DNA of 64,000 bases from Prunus persica. Taxonomy: Eukaryota > Streptophyta > Magnoliopsida > Rosales > Rosaceae. Where the stretch lies: the NCBI RefSeq assembly GCF_000346465.2, contig NC_034015.1, positions 3,559,845 through 3,623,844 on the forward strand, in the 5' to 3' direction. A program made the position numbers and the translations under genes. A model generated the notes under the pieces. It did not search any database. It worked only from the letters and a program-made list of their open reading frames with translations, and was not told the DNA's origin. Positions 1 through 12,288 of the stretch are shown here, piece by piece (the stretch's first letter is position 1; the number at the start of each line of letters is the position of its first letter).

Positions 1-70
<70 letters not shown>
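1..70. repeat. (GA)n microsatellite
   Basis: The window opens with about 35 uninterrupted GA units. It lies in the intron after exon 4 of the minus-strand proteasome gene, so it reads as a CT tract in the transcript. The true length is unknown because the window edge cuts it. Confidence 0.98.
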
Positions 71-73
<3 letters not shown>

Positions 74-148
74 TTTAAATGTTCCAAAGAACAAGAAACA
101 CTTTTTTTCTTCTTTTTTTGTAGGCAAAACTCAAAGAGAAAGGCACAC

Positions 149-1685
149 CTTTCATAGTTGTTAGCTTCAGACTTGGTCCTGGCAACAATTTGCCTTCCAT
201 CTGCTGCTAATCCAGCAACTGCCTGTAATTGGATAACATCATAAAATGCATCAAAAACTAAATTTAAAAGTCAGCTCTCTCGCTAAGATTGATAGGTCAT
301 AATTGAACCACCAAAATTATCAGACAAATCTCATGAGATATCAAAAAATCTAAAGCTGGCACAAAATATCATACATTCTATGAATATCTCAATATCTGTC
401 TATGATGTATCAAACTACAGTTAGCAATGGTTTATACAAATCCACATGCTGCTTAGAATATCATATCACCAGTTTGACCATAACCTACGAACGAAATCAT
501 AAAGGAAGCACCCAGGGATATAAGAATCAGGCTAGCCCAGTCTTGCAGATTCCAACCATATCTAGTGACTTTTCAATTCCAGGCGGCATTTCAAATAAGC
601 AGCACTCTGTATGCTACTTTCTTTTATTTCAGAATCCTAGTGATAAGCATAGGTGTACAGACTTAAGATATGGAGGCTACATCAAAGACATTCACAATGT
701 TAGTAGCTCTTGTTTAGGGCTGAAAAAGAAACAGTCTATCGATTTGTGAAATGTAGTCAGACTCTCTGAGCACCAGGACTGCTAAAGTTTTAAGATTTCA
801 TCTTATACTTCTAAGCAGCAAGAGAAACACCTATTTTCTTCCCAAAAAGCAGCTAGAGGCCAGAGCAACAAAACTTTCAGATAACCCAACAGCAAAAGTG
901 AACTCCTTTCTCGCCTAGTTCAAGCTATAGTGTAATTTCTATATAAAAAACTTCGCTTGTAAGTAATATTGTTGATGCCTAAAGTGTATTTTTCAATGAG
1001 GAATATGGATTTCCCCACATTATAAGTGACCATCGAACATATTATCTATCTAAGCATGCCCACAACATAATCTTGGCATCCTTGATTAACAATGGTAGAT
1101 AAATTAAGATCCTAAAGAAAAATGAACCATTACTGAGCTCAGTTAGTAGGACTGGGTAGAGCCCACTTTTGACAGTAAAACTATAAGAGAATCCAAGTAA
1201 ATACCATGCCGGAGTGGCGATGAACAGAATGAATCCTTCTATTGGAACCTGGCAACATCATCTTCGACGCTATAAGCTTTTCAACACCCTGAAATTCAAA
1301 ATAAATAAATAAAAATTACTCATGTTTACCAGTGAGGATGAGAACTAAAATTTTGAAAAAAATTTATTTATTAAACTACAAAGAAAGAAAGGAAAAAAAA
1401 AATTTACCATAACAACGCCGTCCTTACATTTGATCCCAATAACAGTCCTGCAACAATTAATGGACAATTACAAAAACCTCCAAAGTCCCAAATCAGATAG
1501 CGAAAATCGTGTGGATTGAAAATTTGGACAAGTATTGCATTTTTCGGGGAACCAAAGTAGGGTTTCAGAGGGAAAAGGTACCCGGAGTTGTCAACGGCTT
1601 TGGCGGCGTACTCGATCTGGAAGACGCGGCCATCAGGAGAAAATGTGGTGACGGAGAGATCGTAACCTGTTCCAATGCTGCTCAT
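149..1685 (-). CDS. PAG1: 20S proteasome subunit alpha (PAG1-type), first four exons, 5' part only
   Basis: Alpha-ring subunit of the 20S proteasome core (cytosol and nucleus), which gates entry of substrates. Four coding exons fit with consistent phase: 1685-1582, 1447-1408, 1288-1205 and 222-149, all with GT donors and AG acceptors, giving the first ~100 residues. Exon 1 starts [20 protein letters not shown] and continues [10 protein letters not shown], the alpha-subunit N-terminal signature. Later exons give [29 protein letters not shown] and [19 protein letters not shown], which I recognise as the G-type subunit (plant PAG1, animal alpha3/PSMA3). The remaining ~150 residues lie beyond the left edge. 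No lesion is seen in the visible part. Start choice: the family N-terminus matches exactly at 1685. The paralogue assignment is from memory. Confidence 0.93.
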
Positions 1686-4240
1686 CTTTCTTCTTTTGGG
1701 TCGAGTGTTGTTGAGAGCTCGACTGAGAAAGCTACAAATAGAGAGACACTGGCTTTTCTCTCAAGAAATAAATAGACTAAACAGAGGAGGAGAGGGGATC
1801 TTGATGACTATTTTTCGATTTGGGTTTCGGCTTGGGCGTGGGCCAGCTCGTTTGTAAAACCCACTTTGCCATTCTTAGAGGTGTTAGACGGCCGTTTCAG
1901 CTCGTTTAGAGTCCAACTATTTAATAAACAGGCCGTACAGGGCTCGTCCATTTATGAAAATTATCAATTCCGGTCCAAGCCTACAATCCTAGCTTATATG
2001 GGCTCAAGCCGTGATCGTGGCAGACCATTAAATAGGCCGAGATGTGCCCACACCAAATTTAACTTATGCATTATTTTATTTTTTTTTGGTAATTTTTTTT
2101 ACAACTTTATGAAATTTTTTTTTATAATTATGTACTAGCCCCTTGACACATGCTCACGCATGTGTCAATTGGTTTTCTTTTTCTTTTTTATTTTATTTTT
2201 AGAATTAATAAAAGATAACAGGGTAGTTATGTTCCATAAAAGTAGGACCTATTATCTTATTTTGTTTTTAATTTTAATTTTTTTAATATTAAAAAATATG
2301 AATTTATCATATTATCCTCATTTAATTAATAATTTCAATTCTTAATGTTTGAATTAACAAAGGGCATTTTCTGGTATTTTGAATGTTTCACCATTCTCTG
2401 CCTTTTGCTTTATATATATAGATATATAAAAAAAGATTTATTATTTGTTGAAAAAATAGGCGAATAACTTTATTTAAATACATTTAAATAGAAAATGACT
2501 AGATTATTGTTTAGATTTTAAAAATTGAAACTTGAAAATTAAAATTATTATTTTATATATATATAATAAAATATTAAATTTTAATATATATTATTAGAAA
2601 AAAGAAATAGACTTGAAGTTAAGATATAAATGTAATAATATTATGTATTATTTTCCTATAAAATAAATAAAATTTAATAAATGGGCTTTAAATGAGCAAC
2701 TATGTTGGGTTTCTAGCTCGCCCCATACGTTTGACACGCTTACAATAATGAGGGCTACTATCTAAGGTCTTCAAGAGAGGACCTACTTGTTAGCCATTGG
2801 ATCAAATTTGGTAGTCCAATATTCTCGTGAACTTAAGTAGCAAGAGTTTTCTCAAATGCAAGACGATTACTAAACACGCCAACAGAACCCCCAATGAAAA
2901 GGATAGGGACCAATCATTGTGGCTAGGAAGCCATTCAAAAAGAAGTGTCACGCAACTCAACCATGATGTGATGGTGAGTCCAATCCAAATAAATGATCGA
3001 TTATGCCCAAGCATCAAGCTCATTCCCAAAATACTGAAGAAGCATCAATAATGATTAGCAAGTTTGTCAATCACAAAAGCCCATTAATCTCAAATCCTCC
3101 AAATCATGTCTGGACACAAATGCAAATGTCAATGGTCAAACCAAATTAGTGAGTTCATATAAAATGCGCATTAATCTTTCCTTTGACATTGACAATAAAA
3201 AATGGTACAAAACCATTTTTCTCATGGGTTATCTACCCCATGCAAATTTATGTGAGGTCAAAACCATTTCAAATCTCCAAAAAGAAATTTCAGAATCAAT
3301 TCGAGGACTCTAAACCCTCTCAAATCTCTCAAACATAAATTCTCAATTAGTGAATCATTCACTCATTAATTGCCAAATTTTGGAATTACGTCAGTTTGAT
3401 CCTTTCATAGGGTACGTAGGTAATTTAGGCTCAATCTATATGCAACCACAAATCCATTTGAATCAATGGTTTTCGTCAACCAAATTCAGTCAAAGAATGA
3501 TCTTCACAAATCAACTTCATTGAGGTTTCAAGTCAAATCTCAAAAGGGCTCTAAACCCTATCATCTGTCTCAAAGACACAAATCCTAAATTAGTGTGCTA
3601 TACTTACCTATTAATTCCCAAAGTTATGAACTATGTTGGTTTGATCTTTTTATAGGGTACGTACGCAATTTACCCTCAATCTAGATGCAACCACCACCAA
3701 ATTCAACCCAAACAAATACCATGGTTTATTAACTAAATTTGCCCCAAACACAATTCCAAATAGAATCCTAGGTTTATTCAACTAAATTCACTCAAACTTT
3801 TTTCAATCAAATCCAATTCAAATTCCGTTTGCAATGAGTCATGTATTCATTGCGATTTTCAAAACTACAAGTGGCTTAATTCCCGCAAAACAAAACACAT
3901 CCTTTCTGGGAACATTTAGGTGTGAGTTACAGGAAAAGGTCTCTCTACATCTAAACTTTTTAGATCACTTTTCTTAGCTCAAAGACCATGGACACGTCAA
4001 TAAGTTAACAATTGTAGTTTAGATTGCTACTTGAAATTATGTACTTGCCCTTATGTGTTAACTTAAATGATTTGCTAAACGAAATATCCATAAAAGGTTT
4101 CATCTAATGATTAGCTTTTAGGGATTATTTCTAACAAGATATCCATGTTTTCTTATGCTATGTTGAGTTTAAAATATAGGGCTTATATACTTATGTTGAG
4201 GAATGCATGATTTGGATTGAGTTTAAAATACGAATAGAAA
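1686..4240. other. AT-rich intergenic spacer upstream of PAG1, no gene seen
   Basis: The first ~150 bp must contain the PAG1 5' leader and promoter (read on the minus strand), but I can point to no convincing TATA box. From about 2050 the sequence is very AT-rich, with long A or T runs. No open frame resembles a protein I know. The part from about 3060 holds a duplicated block listed separately. Confidence 0.6.
3300..3692. repeat. Diverged direct repeat, two copies of ~145 bp
   Basis: Copies at about 3307-3450 and 3549-3692 share CTCTAAACCCT near the start, an AATTAGTG stretch, a TTTGATC...ATAGGGTACGTA block and end with CTCAATCTA.ATGCAACC. The GGGTACGTAGGCAATTT-like core is often seen in plant LTR-retrotransposon LTRs, so this may be an old LTR relic. 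Aligned by eye only. Confidence 0.55.
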
Positions 4241-4247
4241 CATATCA

Positions 4248-5314
4248 TTACAATGAATATCTTATGGAGGATGTAGATTGCAATTTATGGCTAAAATAAT
4301 GATAATGAATCTCTTTTTCTTGAATTAGACGAAAATGGTGTTGCATTACTAGATCAAACTCTGCAATCATTTCAAGTAGGCCTAAAAAGTTACCATTACT
4401 ATCTTCATAAATGTTTTCATTTGTTCCACGAAATGCCAAATTACGTATAGCAAGACATTTCACAACGGCAATGATTCTAGGTATAACATTTTTTTAATGT
4501 AATTTATCTTTCTTGATAAGCTCTTGTAACTCTTTATCAATTGTTTGATTTGTTTTCAATCTAATTTGCAATTCAACACAAGACCTCAAGTTAGTGAGGT
4601 GTTCAACACTTTTTTCATGTTGTTTAAGCTTATCACCAAGATGTTTCCAATTTCAAATTCCATCACTTGCTAACTGACTTCTAGGATACATTGTTTTAAA
4701 CAACTTACAACAGAAGCAAAACACCTTATAATGTTCGATCATGAGTTTCCTCATTTGATAATGTTCGAATATAATAATTTGAAGAAAAATGTCTTTTGTA
4801 TTCATCAATAGGGAATTTGAGATTAGTTTCTCTAACGGGACCCTTTTCTATAAGTAAATCTCTCATTTTTACATCAAAGTTATCACAAACTCTCGAATCA
4901 TGAAAGTTATAAAAAAAAAACCTTGTTTCTGGACATTCAAGTTCATTGAGGCAAGGTTGATCAATATTTTCGTTTTCATCTAGATCACCAACTTCTTCAT
5001 TCACATCATTCTCATTTTTTGCTAATTTTTCCAACTGAATTGGTTGTTCATATTCATCGGGTAAATTTTCAAGTGACGCATTGATTTTTTTAAACAAAAT
5101 ATTTATTCAAAGACCCTCTTAGACTTTGAGCAATTTCTTCTTCCTTTTTCTTTCTTTGTCTTTTGAGATTTCCAAAAAGTCGTTTTTTTAGGAAACATTT
5201 TTTGAGTTTTATAATAAACACAATACAAACAATAACAATAAAACTAATAAACACAGAACAATAAAACTTGGATTTTGAGCATCTTTTCTTGAACTTGAAA
5301 CTTTCAATTTCCAA
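4248..5314 (-). pseudogene. Broken hAT-superfamily transposase (TTF-zinc-finger / DUF4371, ZMYM1-like)
   Basis: Minus-strand remnant of a hAT-type transposase of the class often annotated 'zinc finger MYM-type protein 1-like'. In order it shows: a basic leader ending AQSLRGSLNKYF (to ~5090); an acidic stretch; RDLLIEKGPVRETNLKFPID and RHFSSNYYIRTLSNEETHDR (TTF region, ~4730-4860); a cysteine cluster VFCFCCKLF (~4700); KHLGDKLKQHEKSVEHL; and [10 protein letters not shown]...NFLGLLEM followed by a YFSHKLQ-like motif (start of DUF4371, ~4250-4450). The leader and TTF part are in different frames, with the shift near 5090. At least two stops fall between the cysteine cluster and DUF4371 (near 4650 and 4490). 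The catalytic core and hAT dimerisation region are absent. No terminal repeats were found. Confidence 0.75.
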
Positions 5315-6934
5315 ATGTAAAGAACAACAACTCTGCTGAGTTTTCTACTAAATCAAATAAAAAAAATAGAAAGAAGTTAATAAAGATATCTATTACAGAA
5401 ATCATGTTATGTATGTATCTATCTATAAAAAAAATGACAAAAAGAAAGAACTTTCAAATTGTTGTTGTTGGTTCCGATGTGTGTTATTACTCAGTTTAGA
5501 ACTATCAATTTCTTGCTAAGGACTCTTTATTTTTCCATATTTATTTTAGTTTCCTTTTTTTTTTTGGGAATATTATATTACATAATATATCATCTATTAT
5601 TTATATCTTTTCTTATCGAACATTGCTTCAACTCCTTGAATTCAACATCTGTTTGGTTAACAACCTCGTATTGCATCTTATCACATTAATCATTTTTTTC
5701 TTTTCCATTAGATCAAAATTACTTAGAGGGATGCAAAATATGCTAAAGTACATGAGTACCTTCGGGAGGAGTATGAGGTTACACAACGCTTTGGAAACTT
5801 GGATTTCAAGTTAAATTTTGTAGAGGTATGTTTTCCCTTGTAATCATTACAAGTTCATCTTGGTTCTTAAATAAGGGAGATATAATTACTTCAAATTGTT
5901 ATATTGTATCATAAGAAGTTGGCTGGAAAAATGATATAATACTTGAAAACGCGTATGAATGGACAATGTATAAAAATTTGAAACATTCATTTCTTGCAAG
6001 AAAGTCATATCTTATGGAATGGTGCATCATTTTCTAGTTGAGTTTAGAAAACATTATGTCACTATACGAGATTGTTCATGTTCATGATGTGGGAAGCAGA
6101 TGATAAAAGTTGCAACAACCAAGTTAGTATAGAAAATTGTCAGATAGAGAAAAGTGATTTTTTATGAACATTATTACAAAGTGTTAAAAATTCTCTGATT
6201 TCATCCCTAATTGAATTGCAAGTTTCAGTATAAAATTATGTTGTATTTTATAATATGACTGAGACACAATGCACATCAGACACAAAAAAACAATTGCATT
6301 ATCCATCCCAATAGTATTTGTCCAACATCCAGATTGTGAGATAACAACATACAATGCTTTATATTTGAGGCAGTAAAAAAAGAACCAATTATATCATGTC
6401 AATCTCTACTAAGTAAAAAGCTGAAAAGAATTCAGGTCATCTGCATTTGACACCAAAAATCAAATGCAGATTGTGGCATAACTACATACAGAGTTTTTCA
6501 TCCCAATTGGATTTATCCAACAACTATATTGTGAGATAACTACACACAAGTGCTCTACATTTGAGGTAGTAAAAAATGAAGTAACTATATAATGTCAATC
6601 TATATTAAGTGAAAAGCTAACAAGAATTCAGGTCATCTACATTTGGTACCAAAAATCATCTTCTCATCTTTTATATATTGAAACTGTATGTGGCAATCGT
6701 TCATAGGTGATGGTTATTCCTTCCAAGCTTTCTTCTATAGCATCCTTCCTAACAAAAGCTAATATTAGACTTGCCTATTTCATCTTTTCACCAAATTCAA
6801 TGAACCGAATATGTTTAATGTTTGTCAAACACCATGCCACATCATCTCTTGGGGCATTCTAATCAAACTTCCTGCTCTATGGAACTTCTTTCCTAATTAC
6901 CATTTTGAGATCCAATCTTTGTACATTAGGAACA
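5315..6934. other. Intergenic, AT-rich, no gene seen
   Basis: No frame of convincing length or recognisable content. The clearest structure is the ~195-bp tandem duplication at 6300-6660, listed separately. The right boundary is the inferred start of the R1 5' LTR. Confidence 0.5.
6300..6660. repeat. Diverged tandem duplication, period ~195 bp
   Basis: Copies at about 6300-6465 and 6495-6660 both begin CATCCCAAT.G.ATTT.TCCAAC, share ATTGTGAGATAAC.ACA, TTTGAGG.AGTAAAAAA and AATGTCAATCT, and end in AAGAATTCAGGTCATCT.CATTTG. About one base in eight differs by eye. No coding potential or transposon signature seen. Confidence 0.7.
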
Positions 6935-7963
6935 TGTGGGAGAAAATATGGGATGAACACCCAACCATAAGAATTTGCAATACACAACCTCACGCTCATG
7001 ACGTGATGGAAATGGAGAAATGTCTTTCCAAACTTGTCCCGAATTGCATCTTCATTATGATAAAAAAGGTAGTCAAACAACTTTAGTTAAATGTAAAACT
7101 TAGTGATTGCAAAGATAAAATCAGCACATTAATCAATAACAATACATACATTTTATTCAAAATTGAAAATACAAAATTGAAACTAAATCATAATCCAAAA
7201 GTACCGTCTCCAACAACTAGCGAGATAACATATAGTGTCACTTTGTTAATTGTTGAAAAGACTTCTCGAGAAAGACAGAGAAGTTGCCTCTTCGCTTCAT
7301 AGAAGCGGCTTTGCAACCTTGTTTATTAGAGAGAATATAAATTTCCAATCTTAAATTTTATGAACAGCGACTCGTCGAGATGAAGAACATTTAGTTGCGG
7401 AGCATCAATTTCAACTTCATAGAGGTTTCCAGTTGAAAGGTACACCTCATGTCCTCTACCAAGTTGTAGCTTATGAAGATGCAATTTAATTTTTAGTCTT
7501 AGGAGACTCTTGAGAGCTTATTTGAAATTTCTGTTTTTTGTGAAGGAGTCTCATGATATTTTCTTGTATTTGCAGATCCTAGAGCATCTGACACTTCTTA
7601 TAGAATTCAAGGACATATGCGTGTGATGACCGAGATATATTGACTTGTATAATGCTTAATCTCTTGAAAGTCATTGTAAAGGGAGTCTCTGACATTAGCA
7701 CATGGGTTCGTTTTATTGGTTTAGACTGTTGTTGAAAGTGTGCGAACTTATCTTCTGTGTGCTGAATAATTTGAGATATTTTGTGAATTTGTTATGTAAG
7801 TGGATTTTATGTTCTGAGTCAATTACAAGGGAGATTTTGTCAAATTTTCAGCAGAAGTCAAACCACATGGTGGTTTTGAATTTAGGCAAAAGTGGTATTT
7901 TAGTAAATTTGAGCCTGACACCTGCCAGGTGTCAAACAGGTACAAGGTTCGTCATGGATTCCA
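6935..7963 (+). repeat. R1 5' LTR
   Basis: About 1.03 kb, matching 11239-12288 along its length. Shared landmarks are GAGAAAATATGG near the start, AATGTCTTTCCAAACTTGTCC, AAGACTTCTCGAGAAAGA, and GTACAAGGTTCGTCATGGAT at the end. No clear tRNA primer-binding site was recognised just downstream. Confidence 0.75.
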
Positions 7964-7999
7964 AAGGATTCTAGTTATGCTACGGGAATAATTTCCTAC

Positions 8000-10900
8000 A
8001 GTGTTCTTCATAAGAGAGCGGTGAAGGGAGTTTATATGACAACTTGCTACTAAGTGAATGACGAGGATGCCTCAGAAGAAAAATACGAGACTAATGAAAA
8101 ACAAAAGGTCTTAATACAATCAGAAAATCCACCATCACAGTTCATTATTTAGGAAGCGATATGCAGCTTCATGAAGCAATACACATAGCATTGGTAAAGG
8201 CATTGACAAATCTCAACATTCACCCAAATAAAATAAGGACTGGAAGAATGGATCCTAATGCTCAAGACCAAGATATTTGTTGTGAACATGTGCTTCCATC
8301 ACATTCATTGATGAAGACCTCTTGCTGGGATCCAAACCACATAATCCTCCACTTTTTGTATCAAGGTTAGTGAGAACAAAAACTTAGTTCCGTGCTTGTG
8401 GATGGAGCTTAGGCGGTCAACATCATGCCCAAGTCAACAATGATGAAGCTAAATATCACCATGGATGAATTGTCTCGAAGTCGTCTTATGATTCAAGGCT
8501 TTAACCAAGGGGGGGAAAAGAATCATGGGCATGATCAGAATTGAGCTTGTGATATGTGACTTAAAGTTGAACACCTTATTTCACGTGATTGATGCAAATA
8601 CTTCCAATAACTTTCTCTTAGGAAGGTTGTGGGTTCATGAAAATAGAGTCGTGTACATAACTTTGCATCAGTGTTGTAAGTTTTATAGAGGTATAGTGAA
8701 GAAAATCATGGGTGGCACTAAACCATGTACTGAAGTCGCGTCTCATTTCGCTGATGCCAAGTTTTACATGAATGAAGACACTGTATATGAAGTTATTCCC
8801 ATTAAAGTTCACTCAACAGACAAGGCCATATCAAAAAGAGACGAGCTGTCAAAATTCATTCCCACTGAAAATAATAGTAATAAGCAGTCCAAAAACTTTT
8901 CGTCTTGATAAATGGGTTCATCACCAACAGAGTCATAGAGGTTTCCGTCCCTATTCTTCGTTACGTCTCGATATCCCGGCTGAAGGAAAGACAATATCCA
9001 ATCAGAAAAGAAGTATTAAGAAAGTTAGGGGAAATTAATATGAAGTTCTTGAAGGAGTCAACAACCATGCATTTGCCCAAGTTGAGCAATTCGGATATTT
9101 CGAAACCTTGGGTATCGAGGTTCGTCAAACCATCATAATATGTAACAAGGCACGAATATCTTCTCTTCAAAAGAACTAAAGAAGGTTTTGATCCTAACGC
9201 CTCTAAGCTCATGTCAAAGACATGTTATAACTTCGGCTTATCACCTTCACTAGGAGAACTTAATCAAGATATCAAGGGATAAAAGACACATGGCCTTAAT
9301 GAAACCCAAAAGTAGTTGAAGGAGTGTGGTTATACAATTGACTTGGGTAGAGCAAGCCTTGGTTTTACTCATATCATACCAGTTAAGATCACTACTATGA
9401 GGAAAGAAAAGAAGGCAGATGCTCAACATATTAGTGTGAAAGTGGTCGATGAGGAGAGAGAATTAAAATCCAATAAGTGAGCCTCAGTGTTTGACTGTTT
9501 AGCCATGCATATCCAACAAATCTCAGTTTTCAACCACATCAAAGAATCAATATCATGACCCTTGACGTTAAAAAAGATGGATATAATAGCAAAAAGAGGA
9601 TTTCAGCGCTAGAAAGACTCAAAGTTACAAGTAAGGCGTCTGAAGAGAGAGATCAACGTGAGTTGAAAGGTAGAGTTCATATTGATTCAACATAAGACAA
9701 TGAAATTCGAAGCCTTATCCCGTCATGTATGAAATGTCACTCCACATTAGACGTAACTTCAAGTGACAACTCAAAGTGAAACAACGAACAATCATACGTA
9801 CTCGGTAAACTTCGAGTCAGCCAAACAAGGGTGATGATGAAGAAGTGGTGGTCCTAGCAGTCCATCACGTTACGATTAAAGAGCTCGATGATGAGAAACC
9901 TTTTGAGGCTGAAGTTCAAAAATCCTTTCCTGCATTAAAAGACGTGGGGTAAGCAACTTTAGATGAATTAAAAGAACTCAACTTGGGCACAAGTGAAGAC
10001 CCAAGACCTATCTTCATTAGTTCACTTTTGAACCCTAGTGAAGAGGAAGCATATCATCAACTTCTACTTGAATTAAAGGTGTCTTTGCTTGGACATACAA
10101 GGAGATGCCAAGCCTCGATCCAAAAGTTGTTGTCCTTCACCTTGCAATAAAGCCCAGAATGCATCCAATCAAACAAACTCAGTGTTGCTTCCGCCTAGAG
10201 CTTCTAGGTCAGATCAAAGCTGAAGTTGACACGTTGATTAGACAACTGGATTGCAAAAATTGTTCTTATGAAGAAAAAGACAACTGGACAAATTTGTATT
10301 TGTGTTGACTCCGAGATTTAAATAAGGTTTGTCTAAATGATGACTTTCTGTTGCCCATAATTGAGTTTATGATAGATGCAACTATAGGTAATGAAGCTTT
10401 ATCTTTCATGGATGGTTCTTCTGGATACAATTAAATAATAATATCGCGAGAGGATGACGAGCTCATAGCTTTTCGCCCTTCAAAAGGAATTTATTATTAC
10501 AAGGTAATACCATTTAGTCTTAAGAATGCATGTGTGACCTATCAGCGTGTATTGCATAGGATATTTGATGACATGCTTCACAAGAATGTCGAGTGCTATG
10601 TTGATGACTTGGTGGTCAAGTCATAGAGAAGAAAAGATCACTTAAAGGACCGAAGAATGGTTTCAATAGACTGTGGAAGTAACAACTCAAGATGAATCCT
10701 TTGAAGTGTGCTTTTGGACGAGTCTAAGATTATAGGTATCCGAGACATTCACGAACAAAGAACTTTACGTGAGTTGAAAAGTTTATAAGGACATCTACTT
10801 GTATTTGATAATTCATCTCAAACTTAGTAGGGCAGTGTTAACCGTTCAGTCGTCTTTATGAAGAAGGATGTCCTGTTAGTTTAGGATGATGCTTGTCATA

Positions 10901-11190
10901 ATGTCTTCGAAAGCATAAATAAGTACTTATTGAGTACACCACTATTAGGAGCTCCTATTCCTAGCAAGCCACTCGTATTGTACATTGCGGCTCAAGAGAG
11001 ATCAATTGGAGCCATTTTGGCACAAAAGAATGAGTCACATAAAGAGCATGCACCACTATTTAAGTCAAAACCTTACTAACCCCGACCTAAACTACACATC
11101 TATAGAAAAGACATGTCTCGCACGAGCTGACCTAGTGAGGTATGTTATGTCAAAATTAGTTTTGACAAGGTGCTTGGCTAAATGGTGACT
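8000..11190 (+). pseudogene. R1 gypsy polyprotein relic (protease, RT, RNase H)
   Basis: Broken coding region. The aspartic-protease tail at 8525-8850 reads FHVIDANTSNNFLLGR then LHQCCKFYRG and ESHFADAKFY-like text. Reverse transcriptase at about 10,085-10,640 shows EMPSLDPKVVVLHLAIKP, DDFLLPIIEFMIDATIG, LSFMDGSSGYN, AFRPSKGIYYYKVIPFSLKN and the catalytic box YVDDLVVKS, with stops between blocks (for example near 10,306 and right after YVDDLVVKS at 10,624). RNase H at about 10,925-11,110 shows PLVLYIAAQERSIGAILAQ. The text then runs toward LTR sequence. The gag part (8000-8500) is too degraded to read. No integrase. Confidence 0.82.
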
Positions 11191-11238
11191 CCAAATTAGT
11201 GATCAACCAGCTCTTGATGCATTATGAGGTTAGGAAAA

Positions 11239-12288
11239 TGTGAGAGAAAATATGGCATGAACACCCAACTAGAAGAATTTTCTATACACAACCTCAGGCT
11301 CGTAACACAATGAGAATGAAGAAATGTCTTTCCAAACTTGTCCCGAATTGGAGCTTCATTATGACAAAAAAAAGGTAGTCCATACAACTCCAGTTAAATG
11401 TAAAACTTAGTGTCTACAAAGATAAAATCAACACATTAATCAATAACAATACATACAATTCATTCAAAATTGAAAAAACAAAATTGAACTAAATCATAAT
11501 CCAAATTCACCAAACTCCGATAACTAGCGAGCTAGCATATAGTGTCGCTTTGTTAATTGTTGAAAAGACTTCTCGAGAAAGATCGAGAAGTTCTCCAACT
11601 TCTCATACTGCCTCTTCGCTTCATAGAAGCTGCTTTGTAACCTTGTTTCTTGGAGTGAATTGAAATTTCCAATCTTAAACTTTACGAAAAGTAACTTACC
11701 GATATGAAGAACTTTTAGTTGTGGATCATAATTTTCAACTTCATAGAGGTTTCTAGCTAAAAAGTGTACTTCATGTCCTCTATCAAATTGTAGCTTATGA
11801 AGATGCAGTTTAATTTTTAGTCTTAGGAGACTCTTGAGACCTTATTTGGAATTTCTGTATTTTTCAAGGAGTCTCATGATTTTTCCTGGTATTTGCAGAT
11901 CCTGGAGCACCAGACACCACTTGTAGAAGTCAAGGACATATGCGTGCGATGACCAAGATATATCGACTTGTATAACGCTCAATCTAGTGAAAGTTCTTGG
12001 AAAGGGAGTGTATGATATTAGCCCATGGGTTTGTTTGGTTTGTTTAGACTGGTTTAAAGGGTGTGAACTTATCTTGTGTGTGGTGAATAATTGTGGATAT
12101 TTTGTGAATTCTTTATGCATGTGGATTTTGTGTTTTGAGCCAATTACAGGGGAGACTTTGTTGGATTTTCAGTAGATGTCGAACCCCAAAGTGGTTTCGA
12201 ATTTAGGCAAAATGAGTAGTATTTTAGTAAATTTGGCCCGGCACACCTGCCAAGTGTCGAACAAGTACAAGGTTCGTCATGGATTTCA
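11239..12288 (+). repeat. R1 3' LTR
   Basis: About 1.05 kb copy of 6935-7963. It is preceded by a purine-rich GAGGTTAGGAAAA that could be the polypurine tract. It differs from the 5' LTR by many substitutions and small indels. Just outside it the sequence changes to unrelated text (GGGGGAATCC). Confidence 0.75.

Larger units (their letters stand above)
6935..12288 (+). mobile_element. Decayed Ty3/gypsy LTR retrotransposon R1
   Basis: Two long direct repeats (6935-7963 and 11239-12288) flank a ~3.3 kb interior with protease, reverse transcriptase and RNase H relics in that order, all on the plus strand. The element is short for gypsy: after RNase H it runs into the 3' LTR with no integrase, so part of the interior was lost. 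Both LTRs begin TGTG and end in CA by my alignment. The 5-bp flanks (GAACA and TGGGG) do not match, so either the boundaries are off or the element has rearranged. The LTRs differ at many positions, so insertion is old. Confidence 0.8.

Noticed and set aside
402..749. 115-residue open frame in the plus strand
   Set aside because: Lies in the PAG1 intron on the other strand; no recognisable domain.
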